A stretch of 8,841 bases of DNA from positions 1-8,841 of the forward strand of contig JAHEAS010000102.1 of NCBI GenBank assembly GCA_024642645.1. Direction: 5' to 3'. The number at the start of each line of letters is the position of its first letter. Position 1 is the stretch's first letter. Positions 1 through 5,558 of this stretch are shown piece after piece. The DNA comes from Saprospirales bacterium. GTDB lineage: Bacteria; Bacteroidota; Bacteroidia; Chitinophagales; Saprospiraceae. Position numbers and translations under genes: made by a program. The notes beneath the pieces were generated by a model. The model was not told the origin of the DNA. It ran no database searches and saw only the letters and a list, made by a program, of their open reading frames with translations.

Positions 1-1
1 T

Positions 2-889
2 GGCCTTTCAAGCGATTTTGGCATTCAGGCCTACCCAACCCTTCTTTTCATCAATTCGGAGGGAAAGGTGGTACACCGGGCAGTCGGTTACCATACCACT
101 GACCTGCTAATTGGATTGGCGGACACCGCAAAAGACCCCAACCGCAACACTGGTTCCATCACCGCCCGTTATGATGATGGTGACCGCTCGCCGCAATTGC
201 TCTTCAACCTCGCCATGGCGCGTTACGATGCCATGGACGGTACGTATGTAAAAATTGCCGATGAATACCTTGCCACTCAGCAGGACTGGAATACGGACGA
301 TAATCTGTCCTTTATTTTTCGAATGGCCGATGACCTAAATTCCAAAATGGCCGATTACCTGATGAACAATCGTCTGTTGTTTGAGGATAAATACGGTAAA
401 CAAGCCGTCACTGGTAAAGTGGATGAAATGGTGCAAAACACCATCTCCCATGCCGAAACGGAAGCCGACCTAAAAAAGGTGGAAACGCTTTACACCAAAA
501 CATATCCAGAACGGGCCGATGAATTATCAGGTCAGCTCAGAATGGGATTTTATGCCCAACGGGAAGATTGGACGAACTTTGCGAAAGTTGCCGATAAATA
601 TTTCAAGAAATTTCCGGCAGAAGACTGGTCAGTGTTGAACGATTTGGCGTGGATGTACTATGACGCTGTTGACAGCAAAAAAGAACTTAAATGCGCTTTG
701 GGCTGGGCCAAACAGTCAGTGAAGATGGATAAGAACTACGCTAACACGGATACTGTCGCATCGCTGTATTACAAGTTAGGCAAAAAGGGGAAAGCCCTGA
801 AATATGCCAACGAAGCCATCGCATTGGCTAAGGCAACCGATGAGGACTATTCTCCCACTGAGTTGTTAATACAGAAGATAAAGGGATAA
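2..889 (+). CDS. Thioredoxin-fold protein with C-terminal helical (TPR-like) domain, 5'-truncated
   Basis: The reading frame is open from the window edge, giving 295 visible residues; the true start lies outside. The first ~45 residues match the second half of a thioredoxin fold: FGIQAYPTLLFINSEGKVVH has the cis-proline 'YPT' followed by the beta-strand and the 'G-K-V-V' turn typical of thioredoxin-like family members. The CxxC region, if there is one, would lie upstream and cannot be seen, so redox activity is undecided. The remaining ~250 residues are mostly helical. The last ~90 (near WSVLNDLAWMYYDAV and TVASLYYKLGKKGKALKYA) have the spacing of tetratricopeptide repeats. In Bacteroidota such thioredoxin/TPR fusions are usually periplasmic, but the signal peptide would be upstream. 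A GTG at 68 is internal, because the thioredoxin homology continues before it. The gene is followed by a strong terminator. Confidence 0.8.
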   Translation, partial: GLSSDFGIQAYPTLLFINSEGKVVHRAVGYHTTDLLIGLADTAKDPNRNTGSITARYDDGDRSPQLLFNLAMARYDAMDGTYVKIADEYLATQQDWNTDDNLSFIFRMADDLNSKMADYLMNNRLLFEDKYGKQAVTGKVDEMVQNTISHAETEADLKKVETLYTKTYPERADELSGQLRMGFYAQREDWTNFAKVADKYFKKFPAEDWSVLNDLAWMYYDAVDSKKELKCALGWAKQSVKMDKNYANTDTVASLYYKLGKKGKALKYANEAIALAKATDEDYSPTELLIQKIKG

Positions 890-925
890 TTGGTTCGACA
901 ACCGTGCTCATGGTGGGTCTTTTCT

Positions 926-973
926 CAACTAAAAAGCGCAACCACTTTTAAAGGTGGTTGCGCTTTTTAGTTG
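926..973. terminator. Bidirectional intrinsic terminator
   Basis: A perfect 20-bp inverted repeat (926-945 with 954-973) encloses an 8-base loop. The GC-rich core GCGCAACCAC/GTGGTTGCGC is followed by TTTTT on the + strand and, symmetrically, by TTTTT on the - strand. It lies 36 bp after the thioredoxin-fold gene and 22 bp after the stop codon of the convergent gene ending at 996, so it can terminate both transcripts. Confidence 0.9.
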
Positions 974-995
974 GGAAAACTGTTCAATTTCAACA

Positions 996-1517
996 TCATT
1001 CGACGTTACCCTTCTTATTTTCATAGCGACGGATGTATTCCTCAACGATGTCGCCTAGAATGTCTTTGAGGTAGGCCTTTTCCATTCGGGCAATGATTTT
1101 GAGTTTGTTGAGTTTTGCTTTGTCGAAGCTGACTGTGAGGCGCCGGGTACCAGACACTTGATCTTCCTCCACGTCGCCACGCTCCACTGTGCGGCGAATA
1201 AGCATATCAAGGCCGCTGAGTGGCTTTCGGCGATGAGCCTGTTGGTGGAAAGGTTGTGCCTTGGGTGTGTTGGCGGCAGTTTCTTTTTCTTTGATTTGCT
1301 CATCGAAGGACTCCTGCATGGCCTCTTGCAAAAGGGAATCGAGGTCGGTAGTGAAGTTCTTGCGAGAAGAGCTTTTTGTCACAGTTGGTTTACCGACACC
1401 GGGCTTCATCTCGTCAGGGTTGCTTCCCTCCAAGAATGTAGTGCCCTGCCCGCTCTCCTTGAGGTTATCTTTGGAAAAGAGGCTTTCGAGTCCGTCCGTG
1501 AATTTCTTTTTGCTCAA
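996..1517 (-). CDS. Small basic ParA-partner protein with ribbon-helix-helix-like C-terminus
   Basis: 173 residues. The N-terminal two thirds are polar, low in hydrophobics and probably disordered. The C-terminal ~50 residues (TRRLTVSFDKAKLNKLKIIA, then a helix ending EEYIRRYENKK) fit one beta-strand and two helices of the ribbon-helix-helix DNA-binding fold. Lying 78 bp downstream of the parA-like gene on the same strand, it is the likely DNA-binding partner, analogous to small ParG/Omega-type proteins rather than HTH ParB; this is inference. Three ungapped 11-residue motif copies occur: KKFTDGLESLF (4-14), KNFTTDLDSLL (53-63) and RKPLSGLDMLI (97-107). They resemble the short N-terminal GLxxLF segment through which many ParB proteins contact ParA. 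The start is TTG at 1517; an in-frame stop lies only four codons upstream and no ATG is available before residue 37, which would lose motif 1. Expression probably depends on the parA promoter. Confidence 0.75.
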   Translation of the reverse strand: MSKKKFTDGLESLFSKDNLKESGQGTTFLEGSNPDEMKPGVGKPTVTKSSSRKNFTTDLDSLLQEAMQESFDEQIKEKETAANTPKAQPFHQQAHRRKPLSGLDMLIRRTVERGDVEEDQVSGTRRLTVSFDKAKLNKLKIIARMEKAYLKDILGDIVEEYIRRYENKKGNVE

Positions 1518-1533
1518 AATGCTGAATCAAGTT

Positions 1534-1547
1534 AATTGTCAATTGTC
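1534..1547. repeat. Short tandem repeat (AATTGTC)x2
   Basis: Two adjacent copies of AATTGTC lie in the 78-bp gap between the parA-like gene and its partner, 17 bp upstream of the partner's TTG start. Two copies could be chance, although short ATTGTCA-type arrays are seen between genes in some Bacteroidota. No function can be assigned. Confidence 0.4.
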
Positions 1548-1595
1548 ATTGGTGGCATTTGTTTGAAACAAGCAATGTCTCCAATTTTAATGACA

Positions 1596-2357
1596 CTATT
1601 TGCCTTCCGCTTCGATTCGTTGTAATATTTCTTCGCACAAATTCATATAGTCTTGTGCGCCGATACTGTTCCTGTTGTAGTTGAAAATGTCTTGGCGCTG
1701 TGATGGTGCCTCGGCCAGCGAGACGTTGTCACGAATGAGGGTTTCAAAGACTTTTTCGCCAAAATATTTCTTAATAGTCTCCACCACGTCGCGGTTCAGA
1801 ATCTTCCGGGAGTCATACATAGTGGCAATGACCCCGCCAATTTCGAGGTTTTTGTTCAACCTGAACTTCACCTTGTCTATCACCTGTTTTATTTTTGCCA
1901 AACCTTGTAAGGCTAAAAACTGTGTTTGCAGTGGAATATACACATAGTCGCTAGAGCCCAGTGCATTCAACGTGAGGAGTCCAAGTGATGGGGGGCAGTC
2001 AATGATGATGAAGTCGTATTCATCTTTGATTGGTTCGAAGAGTTCCTTCAAAATGTACTCCCTGCCCGCTTCATTGATGAGTTCCATTTCAGCGCCTGAA
2101 AGGTCAAGCGTTGACATCACCACATCCAAATTTTCCCGGATAGTGTATGGTTCCAGCTCAGATTCACCACGAAGCGCTTCATAGATGGTATTGGGTTGGC
2201 GGGGTATGCCCAATGAAAGGGAAAGGTTTGCCTGCGGATCGAGGTCAATGAGCAGCACTTTTTTGCCCAGCTCAACCAAGCCTGCGCCGATGTTGATGGC
2301 GCTTGTAGTCTTTCCTACACCACCTTTATGGTTTAACAGTGAGATGATTTTTCCCAT
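1596..2357 (-). CDS. parA: ParA/Soj-family partition ATPase
   Basis: 253 residues, the normal length for a short (Soj/type Ib-like) ParA lacking an N-terminal HTH. The deviant Walker A motif KGGVGKTT is at residues 11-18 with the signature lysine K11. The A' segment LIDLDPQANLS is around residues 36-46 and Walker B DFIIIDCPPS at 115-124. Such ATPases bind DNA nonspecifically as ATP dimers and position chromosomes, plasmids or protein cargo when stimulated by a partner. The ATG at 2357 puts Walker A at the usual distance from the N-terminus. The gene is followed on the same strand by a small ribbon-helix-helix-like protein, and no HTH-type ParB is in the window. It could be the main chromosomal Soj, an integrated-element ParA or a cargo-positioning orphan; the sequence alone does not decide. 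No plasmid replication gene is visible nearby. Confidence 0.93.
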   Translation of the reverse strand: MGKIISLLNHKGGVGKTTSAINIGAGLVELGKKVLLIDLDPQANLSLSLGIPRQPNTIYEALRGESELEPYTIRENLDVVMSTLDLSGAEMELINEAGREYILKELFEPIKDEYDFIIIDCPPSLGLLTLNALGSSDYVYIPLQTQFLALQGLAKIKQVIDKVKFRLNKNLEIGGVIATMYDSRKILNRDVVETIKKYFGEKVFETLIRDNVSLAEAPSQRQDIFNYNRNSIGAQDYMNLCEEILQRIEAEGK

Positions 2358-2409
2358 ATTGCTCGTTTGCCTATTTTTTCCTCCTTTTGTTTCTCTACTG
2401 GAGGGCGGG

Positions 2410-2417
2410 CAAAAATA
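2410..2417 (-). promoter_or_regulatory. parA: Predicted -7 box of the parA operon
   Basis: Read on the - strand, the sequence TATTTTTG exactly fits the Bacteroidota -7 consensus TAnnTTTG and lies 52 bp upstream of the parA ATG. A TTTG that could serve as the -33 element lies at 2433-2436, but the 15-bp spacing is shorter than the usual ~19-21. Start-site position is inferred only. Confidence 0.45.
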
Positions 2418-2437
2418 GACAAATTATCCTTCCAAAG

Positions 2438-2504
2438 AACCCGATTTTTCCACATACCTTTTCTCTTGTGCCTTGTTTTGTTGTAAAAACCCGATTAACC
2501 CGCC
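2438..2504. repeat. Direct repeats AACCCGATT in the parA-ferritin intergenic region
   Basis: AACCCGATT occurs at 2438-2446 and again at 2488-2496, exactly 50 bp apart. A partial third copy, AACCCG, abuts the second at 2497-2502. They lie in the 265-bp divergent region between parA and ferritin, upstream of the predicted parA -7 box. They could be an operator or centromere-like site for the small DNA-binding partner, or chance. Apart from these and the predicted parA promoter I see nothing definite in 2358-2622; it holds no supported gene. Confidence 0.35.
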
Positions 2505-2622
2505 AATTCCATCGTATTTCTGAATTTTTCAAACCAAACACCGTTTGCTTCGTTTTACTTTGTTCCAGTTTTCGTTTCCAATGCGTAAACAATGAGATTT
2601 TAACGATAAAAATATTAGCGAC

Positions 2623-3153
2623 ATGATGATTTCTAAGAAAATGGAAGAAGCCCTCAACCAACAAATTGAGTTTGAAGGTTATGCTTCGTTCCTCTACCTC
2701 AGCATGGCTACTTGGTGCGACAGCCAAGGGCTTAATGGCTGCGCCGACTTCCTCAAACGCCAGTCAGAAGAGGAGCGGATGCACATGCTCAAAATTTTTG
2801 AATACCTCTCGGATGTAGATGGATTTGCGCTCACACCCGGCATCAAGGAGCCACCCCGGAAGTTTGACACAGTTCAGTTATTGTTCAAACAGGTGTACGA
2901 GCACGAGCAGAAGGTGACGCAGAGCATTAACAAGCTCATCACCCTTGCCAATAAGGAAGATGACCACGGCACACAAACCTTCCTCCAATGGTACATCAAC
3001 GAGCAGCGGGAAGAAGAGGCGCTCATGCGTACCGTGCTAGACCGTATTCGCCTCATCGGAGATGGGACGCAGAGTCTCTACTTCATCGATAAGGAGATGG
3101 ATGCCCTAAATCAAGCCGCCATCGCCGCAGAGGCTGCTGGTGGAGCTGCCTAG
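2623..3153 (+). CDS. ftnA: Non-haem bacterial ferritin
   Basis: 176 residues, a normal length for bacterial FtnA-type ferritin: a four-helix-bundle subunit of a 24-mer cytoplasmic iron-storage cage that oxidises Fe(II) and stores it as mineral. Ferroxidase ligands are at the expected places: E18 (helix A, QIEFEGYASFLYLSMA), E51 and H54 (helix B, EEERMHM), E95 (helix C), and E127, Q128 and E131 in the WYINEQREEEA signature of helix D. The helix E end is alanine-rich (AAIAAEAAGGAA). Met53 precedes His54, but it is not placed at a two-fold haem site in a way that would argue for bacterioferritin. Two ATG codons in tandem (2623, 2626) are possible starts. The next gene begins 2 bp after the stop, indicating a shared transcript. 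The upstream region is AT-rich and I could not place a promoter or Fur-like site with confidence. Confidence 0.95.
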   Translation: MMISKKMEEALNQQIEFEGYASFLYLSMATWCDSQGLNGCADFLKRQSEEERMHMLKIFEYLSDVDGFALTPGIKEPPRKFDTVQLLFKQVYEHEQKVTQSINKLITLANKEDDHGTQTFLQWYINEQREEEALMRTVLDRIRLIGDGTQSLYFIDKEMDALNQAAIAAEAAGGAA

Positions 3154-3155
3154 CC

Positions 3156-3752
3156 ATGACCAACGTCTGGGATTTCTTCAAAAATTTCTTTCGGGAGGCG
3201 GAGCAAAGCTCTGCCTCCCGGCCTATTCTGAGAGAGGCATTGGAGCGAAGCCCTGAAACAAAGGAGGCTTTTGAAGATTGGAAAGACACGCTAGTCTGCC
3301 GGCGCATCATCAGCTCGCTGGCCGAAGGGTATGCCATGTACCAGTCCACGCCCGAAAGCGTTGACAGGGCGCTTACTTTTCTGAACACCCCTTCCTCCAA
3401 AGGCTTCGCCATTCATTTTTCCCATACGGATTATTCCCGGCAAGATGCCAGTCACCTGCTTGACCTCCTTCAAGGAAAAGTGCGCTGGTTCAATTATCGC
3501 CTGCAACATTCCGACACCCGCACTTGGTCGGAAAAAGATTGGGTGCAAACCGTTGAACGGTACTACCTAAAGCCTCGCCAAAGCTGGGCTGAGGGGCAAA
3601 AGATTGACCAGCTTTTTGGAAACATAACCATTGAACTGACGCTCCGAAATGACCAGCCTTACCTGCTCACTTTTCGGGCTACCAGCTACTCCGACCGGCT
3701 TTATGCCGATGCCGCCGATTTTCACGAATTGATGCAAGCTCTTTTGAGCTGA
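3156..3752 (+). CDS. Conserved-looking protein of unknown function, co-transcribed with ferritin
   Basis: 198 residues with no signal peptide or membrane segment, so probably cytoplasmic. I do not recognise a named domain. The sequence is charged and aromatic-rich and reads as an alpha/beta protein, with distinctive blocks such as LTFLNTPSSKGFAIHFSHTD (~residues 73-92), WFNYRLQHSDTRTW (~110-123) and VERYYLKPR (~132-140). It starts 2 bp after the ferritin stop codon, so translational coupling and a role linked to iron storage are plausible, but this rests on context only. A 13-bp GC-rich hairpin covers codons ~13-22 (residues REAEQSSASR). A short hairpin plus T6 run at the stop codon suggests that the operon ends here. 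Confidence 0.82.
   Translation: MTNVWDFFKNFFREAEQSSASRPILREALERSPETKEAFEDWKDTLVCRRIISSLAEGYAMYQSTPESVDRALTFLNTPSSKGFAIHFSHTDYSRQDASHLLDLLQGKVRWFNYRLQHSDTRTWSEKDWVQTVERYYLKPRQSWAEGQKIDQLFGNITIELTLRNDQPYLLTFRATSYSDRLYADAADFHELMQALLS
3192..3220. repeat. GC-rich perfect-loop hairpin inside the coding sequence
   Basis: Bases 3192-3204 pair with 3208-3220 (12 Watson-Crick pairs and one G-T/G-U pair) around an AAA loop; the left arm reads CGGGAGGCGGAGC. It begins 36 bases after the start codon of the ferritin-linked gene and is fully translated. It is not followed by a T-run, so it is not an intrinsic terminator. It may be a translated dispersed palindrome or an mRNA structure that tunes the ratio of the two gene products. 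Confidence 0.7.
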
Positions 3753-3774
3753 TTTTTTGAGAAATTACTCAAAA
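3737..3774 (+). terminator. Possible terminator region after the ferritin operon
   Basis: AGCTC-TTTT-GAGCT (3737-3750) forms a 5-bp stem overlapping the stop codon and is followed two bases later by TTTTTT (3753-3758). A second AT-rich hairpin, TTTTGAG/CTCAAAA (3755-3761 with 3768-3774), overlaps it. The stems are short, so termination strength is uncertain, but the position between two units with a new -7 box downstream is sensible. Confidence 0.4.
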
Positions 3775-3797
3775 TTTAAAACTCCCAACCCGCTGCC

Positions 3798-3805
3798 TAT
3801 CTTTG
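3798..3805 (+). promoter_or_regulatory. lgt: Predicted -7 box of lgt
   Basis: TATCTTTG matches the Bacteroidota -7 consensus TAnnTTTG and lies 40 bp before the lgt ATG at 3846. No clear TTG-type -33 element is seen at the expected distance. Transcription would start around 3812, which also argues against the TTG at 3816 as the translation start. Confidence 0.5.
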
Positions 3806-3845
3806 CCGGAACTCGTTGCAAAAAAGCAACAAAAACAAGCACTTT

Positions 3846-5000
3846 ATGTACCCGGACCTTTCCTATCTTTTTCACGACATCTTTGGCACGCAGCCAGACA
3901 ACTGGACTTCTGTCTTCAAAACCTTTGGGGTGATGCTCGTTGTGGCCATCCTTTCGGCGGCCCTTTTTTTTTACCTTGAGCTAAAACGAAAGGCCGAGGA
4001 GGGGCTTTACCAACCGACGGTGGTAAAGACAACCATTGGTGAACCAGCGACCATTTGGGAGATAGCCTCCAATGCACTCTTCGGGTTGCTTGTCGGTCTC
4101 AAACTTGTCTATATTTTCCAGCATTTTGGAGAGTTTCAGAAAGATGCTGCTGCGGTGTTGCTTTCACTGAAAGGCAACTGGCCAGCGGGCATTGGCCTCG
4201 CTATCGTGTTTGGCGCTATGCGCTGGTGGGAAAAGAAAAAACAGGTGCTTCCCAAGCCGAAAGAAATCGTCAGCAACCTCTACCCGCACGACCGCATCGG
4301 TGACCTAACCATCATTGCCGCCATTACTGGCATACTCGGCGCCAAGATATTTGCCATCCTCGAAGCGCCGGCTGGCTTCTTCGATGATCCCATCGGTATT
4401 TTCTTTTCCGGTAGCGGTCTGGCCATTTACGGAGGCCTGATTTGTGGCTACCTCGGCGTCACTTGGTACTTGCGCAAGCACCACATCCCATTCTGGCCTA
4501 CGGCTGATTCCGTAGCGCCAGCGCTCATCATCGGCTATGGCGTTGGCCGAATCGGCTGCCAGCTCGCTGGCGATGGTGACTGGGGCATTGATGCAGCAGC
4601 CATGCCCGAGTGGTGGTTTTTGCCTGATTGGTTTTGGTCCTACGACTATCCGCACAACGTCAACAATACAGGCATTGCTATCGAGGGTTGCCAGTGGCTC
4701 CATTGCAAACATCTGGCAAACCCGGTTTACCCCACACCGCTGTACGAACTAATCGCTTCGCTCGCCATTGGTGCCTTCCTCTGGTCTATCCGTAAGCGCG
4801 TGAAAATTCCGGGAATGATTTTCTTCATCTACCTTATTCTCAATGGGTTCGAGCGGTTTTGGATTGAAAAAATCAGGGTAAACGAGGTATATGATATTGC
4901 GGGTTTTCATCCAACTCAGGCGGAAATTATTGCCGTTGTTTTGTTTCTGATAGGCGTTGCTGGTGCTATTTGGCGAAAGCGGACCTACACCGCTACATGA
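3846..5000 (+). CDS. lgt: Prolipoprotein diacylglyceryl transferase
   Basis: 384 residues from the ATG at 3846. Lgt transfers diacylglyceryl from phosphatidylglycerol to the lipobox cysteine of prolipoproteins at the inner membrane, the first step of lipoprotein maturation. Several hydrophobic segments are visible, for example the one around TFGVMLVVAILSAALFFYLE and the C-terminal IIAVVLFLIGVAGAIW. The Lgt signature is present as GRIGCQLAGDGDWG with R235; a later block NPVYPTPLYE corresponds to the HPxxLYE segment, and NGFERFWIEKIRVN to the conserved RFxIExxR region. Compared with E. coli, the essential His in the FHGG block is Tyr195 (AIYGGLI) and the GRIGNFxNGE glutamate is replaced by Asp in GDGDWG; my recollection is that both variants occur in natural Lgt families. 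It is longer than E. coli Lgt (~290), with extra sequence around residues 40-130 and after the signature. An in-frame TTG at 3816 is rejected because MYPDLSYLFHDIFG is a typical N-terminus. Confidence 0.9.
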   Translation: MYPDLSYLFHDIFGTQPDNWTSVFKTFGVMLVVAILSAALFFYLELKRKAEEGLYQPTVVKTTIGEPATIWEIASNALFGLLVGLKLVYIFQHFGEFQKDAAAVLLSLKGNWPAGIGLAIVFGAMRWWEKKKQVLPKPKEIVSNLYPHDRIGDLTIIAAITGILGAKIFAILEAPAGFFDDPIGIFFSGSGLAIYGGLICGYLGVTWYLRKHHIPFWPTADSVAPALIIGYGVGRIGCQLAGDGDWGIDAAAMPEWWFLPDWFWSYDYPHNVNNTGIAIEGCQWLHCKHLANPVYPTPLYELIASLAIGAFLWSIRKRVKIPGMIFFIYLILNGFERFWIEKIRVNEVYDIAGFHPTQAEIIAVVLFLIGVAGAIWRKRTYTAT

Positions 5001-5012
5001 TTTTTCCTTCGG

Positions 5013-5090
5013 GAAATAGGGGAATGGGGTGAATCCTTACATCATCATTGGGAATTCACCCACTAATATTTTTCAAGAAACTCCTATTTC
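5013..5090 (+). promoter_or_regulatory. Nested inverted repeats between lgt and the next gene
   Basis: An outer pair GAAATAGG (5013-5020) / CCTATTTC (5083-5090) encloses an inner pair GGGTGAAT (5027-5034) / ATTCACCC (5054-5061). The downstream outer arm ends 3 bases before the ATG at 5094. The inner stem is followed by AATATTTTT, so it may be a weak lgt terminator; the outer pair could sequester the start of the next gene. Both functions are inference. Confidence 0.4.
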
Positions 5091-5093
5091 TCG

Positions 5094-5285
5094 ATGAAAA
5101 ACAATTTGCTAATTTCCCTATTCACGGCACTGCTATTGGCCGTGTCCATGCCCACACTTTCTGTTGCATCCAGCTCAGCCAGAACATCGAACCACAGTTT
5201 CTGCTGTTCAAGTAGAAATCAAGGCTGTCCATGCGAAACATTTCAAAAAAACAAAACGCAGTGGTTGGCTAAAAAATGGTGGTAG
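5094..5285 (+). CDS. Small ORF with signal peptide (uncorrected reading of the disrupted gene)
   Basis: 63 residues as written. The first ~26 are a good signal peptide with a basic start, a hydrophobic core ISLFTALLLAVS and a likely cleavage after an Ala near SVAS. The remainder, with CCSSRNQGCPC and a terminal WLAKKWW, does not look like the rest of the gene family and is probably an out-of-frame translation after a frameshift. It is listed in case a reader accepts the sequence as it stands; a genuine Cys-rich secreted microprotein cannot be excluded. Confidence 0.35.
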   Translation: MKNNLLISLFTALLLAVSMPTLSVASSSARTSNHSFCCSSRNQGCPCETFQKNKTQWLAKKWW

Positions 5286-5291
5286 AAAAAG

Positions 5292-5537
5292 GTGAGCAAA
5301 CGTTTCCAAAAATCAAAATTGGTACAGCGCATCAGCCTTGGCTTCGTCGGGTTGCTCGTGATGATTCTGGGCGGCATTTTCATTGTGCTCGGCATCGTGA
5401 TACCTTACCTTGGCATCCTTTTTTTGGTCATCGGCATCATCCTCGCTTTCGTGGGACTGCTACTCTGGCTGTTGTTGAACATGATTGGGGTGCGGGTCGA
5501 GTCGTCGGGCGGTAGCCGAGACAGAAACTCAAACTAA
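5292..5537 (+). CDS. Small two-helix membrane protein (C-terminal part of the disrupted gene)
   Basis: 81 residues if started at GTG 5292, in the same frame as the upstream piece and separated from it by a TAG and two Lys codons. A basic segment (KRFQKSKLVQR) precedes two hydrophobic helices, roughly ISLGFVGLLVMILGGIFIVL and YLGILFLVIGIILAFVGLLL, then a short polar tail (ESSGGSRDRNSN). The positive-inside rule would put the basic segment in the cytoplasm if it acts alone. If the gene is really one protein with an N-terminal signal peptide, the topology differs. No enzymatic motif is visible. Confidence 0.55.
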   Translation: MSKRFQKSKLVQRISLGFVGLLVMILGGIFIVLGIVIPYLGILFLVIGIILAFVGLLLWLLLNMIGVRVESSGGSRDRNSN

Positions 5538-5558
5538 TCTTTGGTGATGCAAGCCTAC

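Larger units (their letters stand above)
5094..5537 (+). pseudogene. Small exported/membrane protein gene disrupted by two compensating frameshifts
   Basis: Three pieces in two frames combine into one sensible ~147-residue protein. The first frame gives a signal peptide (MKNNLLISLFTALLLAVSMP, ending near VASSSA). From about 5182 the +1 frame gives a natural-looking stretch (EHRTTVSAVQVEIKAVHAKH, then FKKTKRSGWLKNGGRK). The original frame then resumes as KKVSKRFQKSKLVQRISLGF with two hydrophobic helices. The first shift (one extra base) must lie between 5113 and ~5182. The second (one missing base) is confined to 5285-5293 by stops in the two frames, a window holding an A5 run. As written, the frame stops at TAG 5283-5285. 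Without correction the middle segment reads as an unlikely Cys/Ser-rich peptide. Causes could be true gene decay, sequencing error at the A-run or, less likely, recoding. Function unknown; an envelope protein is inferred. Confidence 0.6.

Noticed and set aside
1158..1535. Open frames on the + strand opposite the ParA partner
   Set aside because: The opposite strand has a coherent RHH-like protein in operon with parA; the + strand products have no plausible family features.
1559..1571. TTGTTT-G-AAACAA inverted repeat downstream of parA
   Set aside because: A one-base loop and a 6-bp AT-rich stem make it a poor hairpin; possible binding site but no further support.
2544..2562. TTTG and TACTTTG upstream of ferritin as a promoter
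   Set aside because: The downstream box lacks one spacer base of TAnnTTTG and the two elements are only 8 bp apart, far below the expected spacing.
3816..3845. N-terminal extension of lgt from a TTG codon
   Set aside because: The predicted transcription start is at about the same place, and the following ATG begins a typical Lgt N-terminus.
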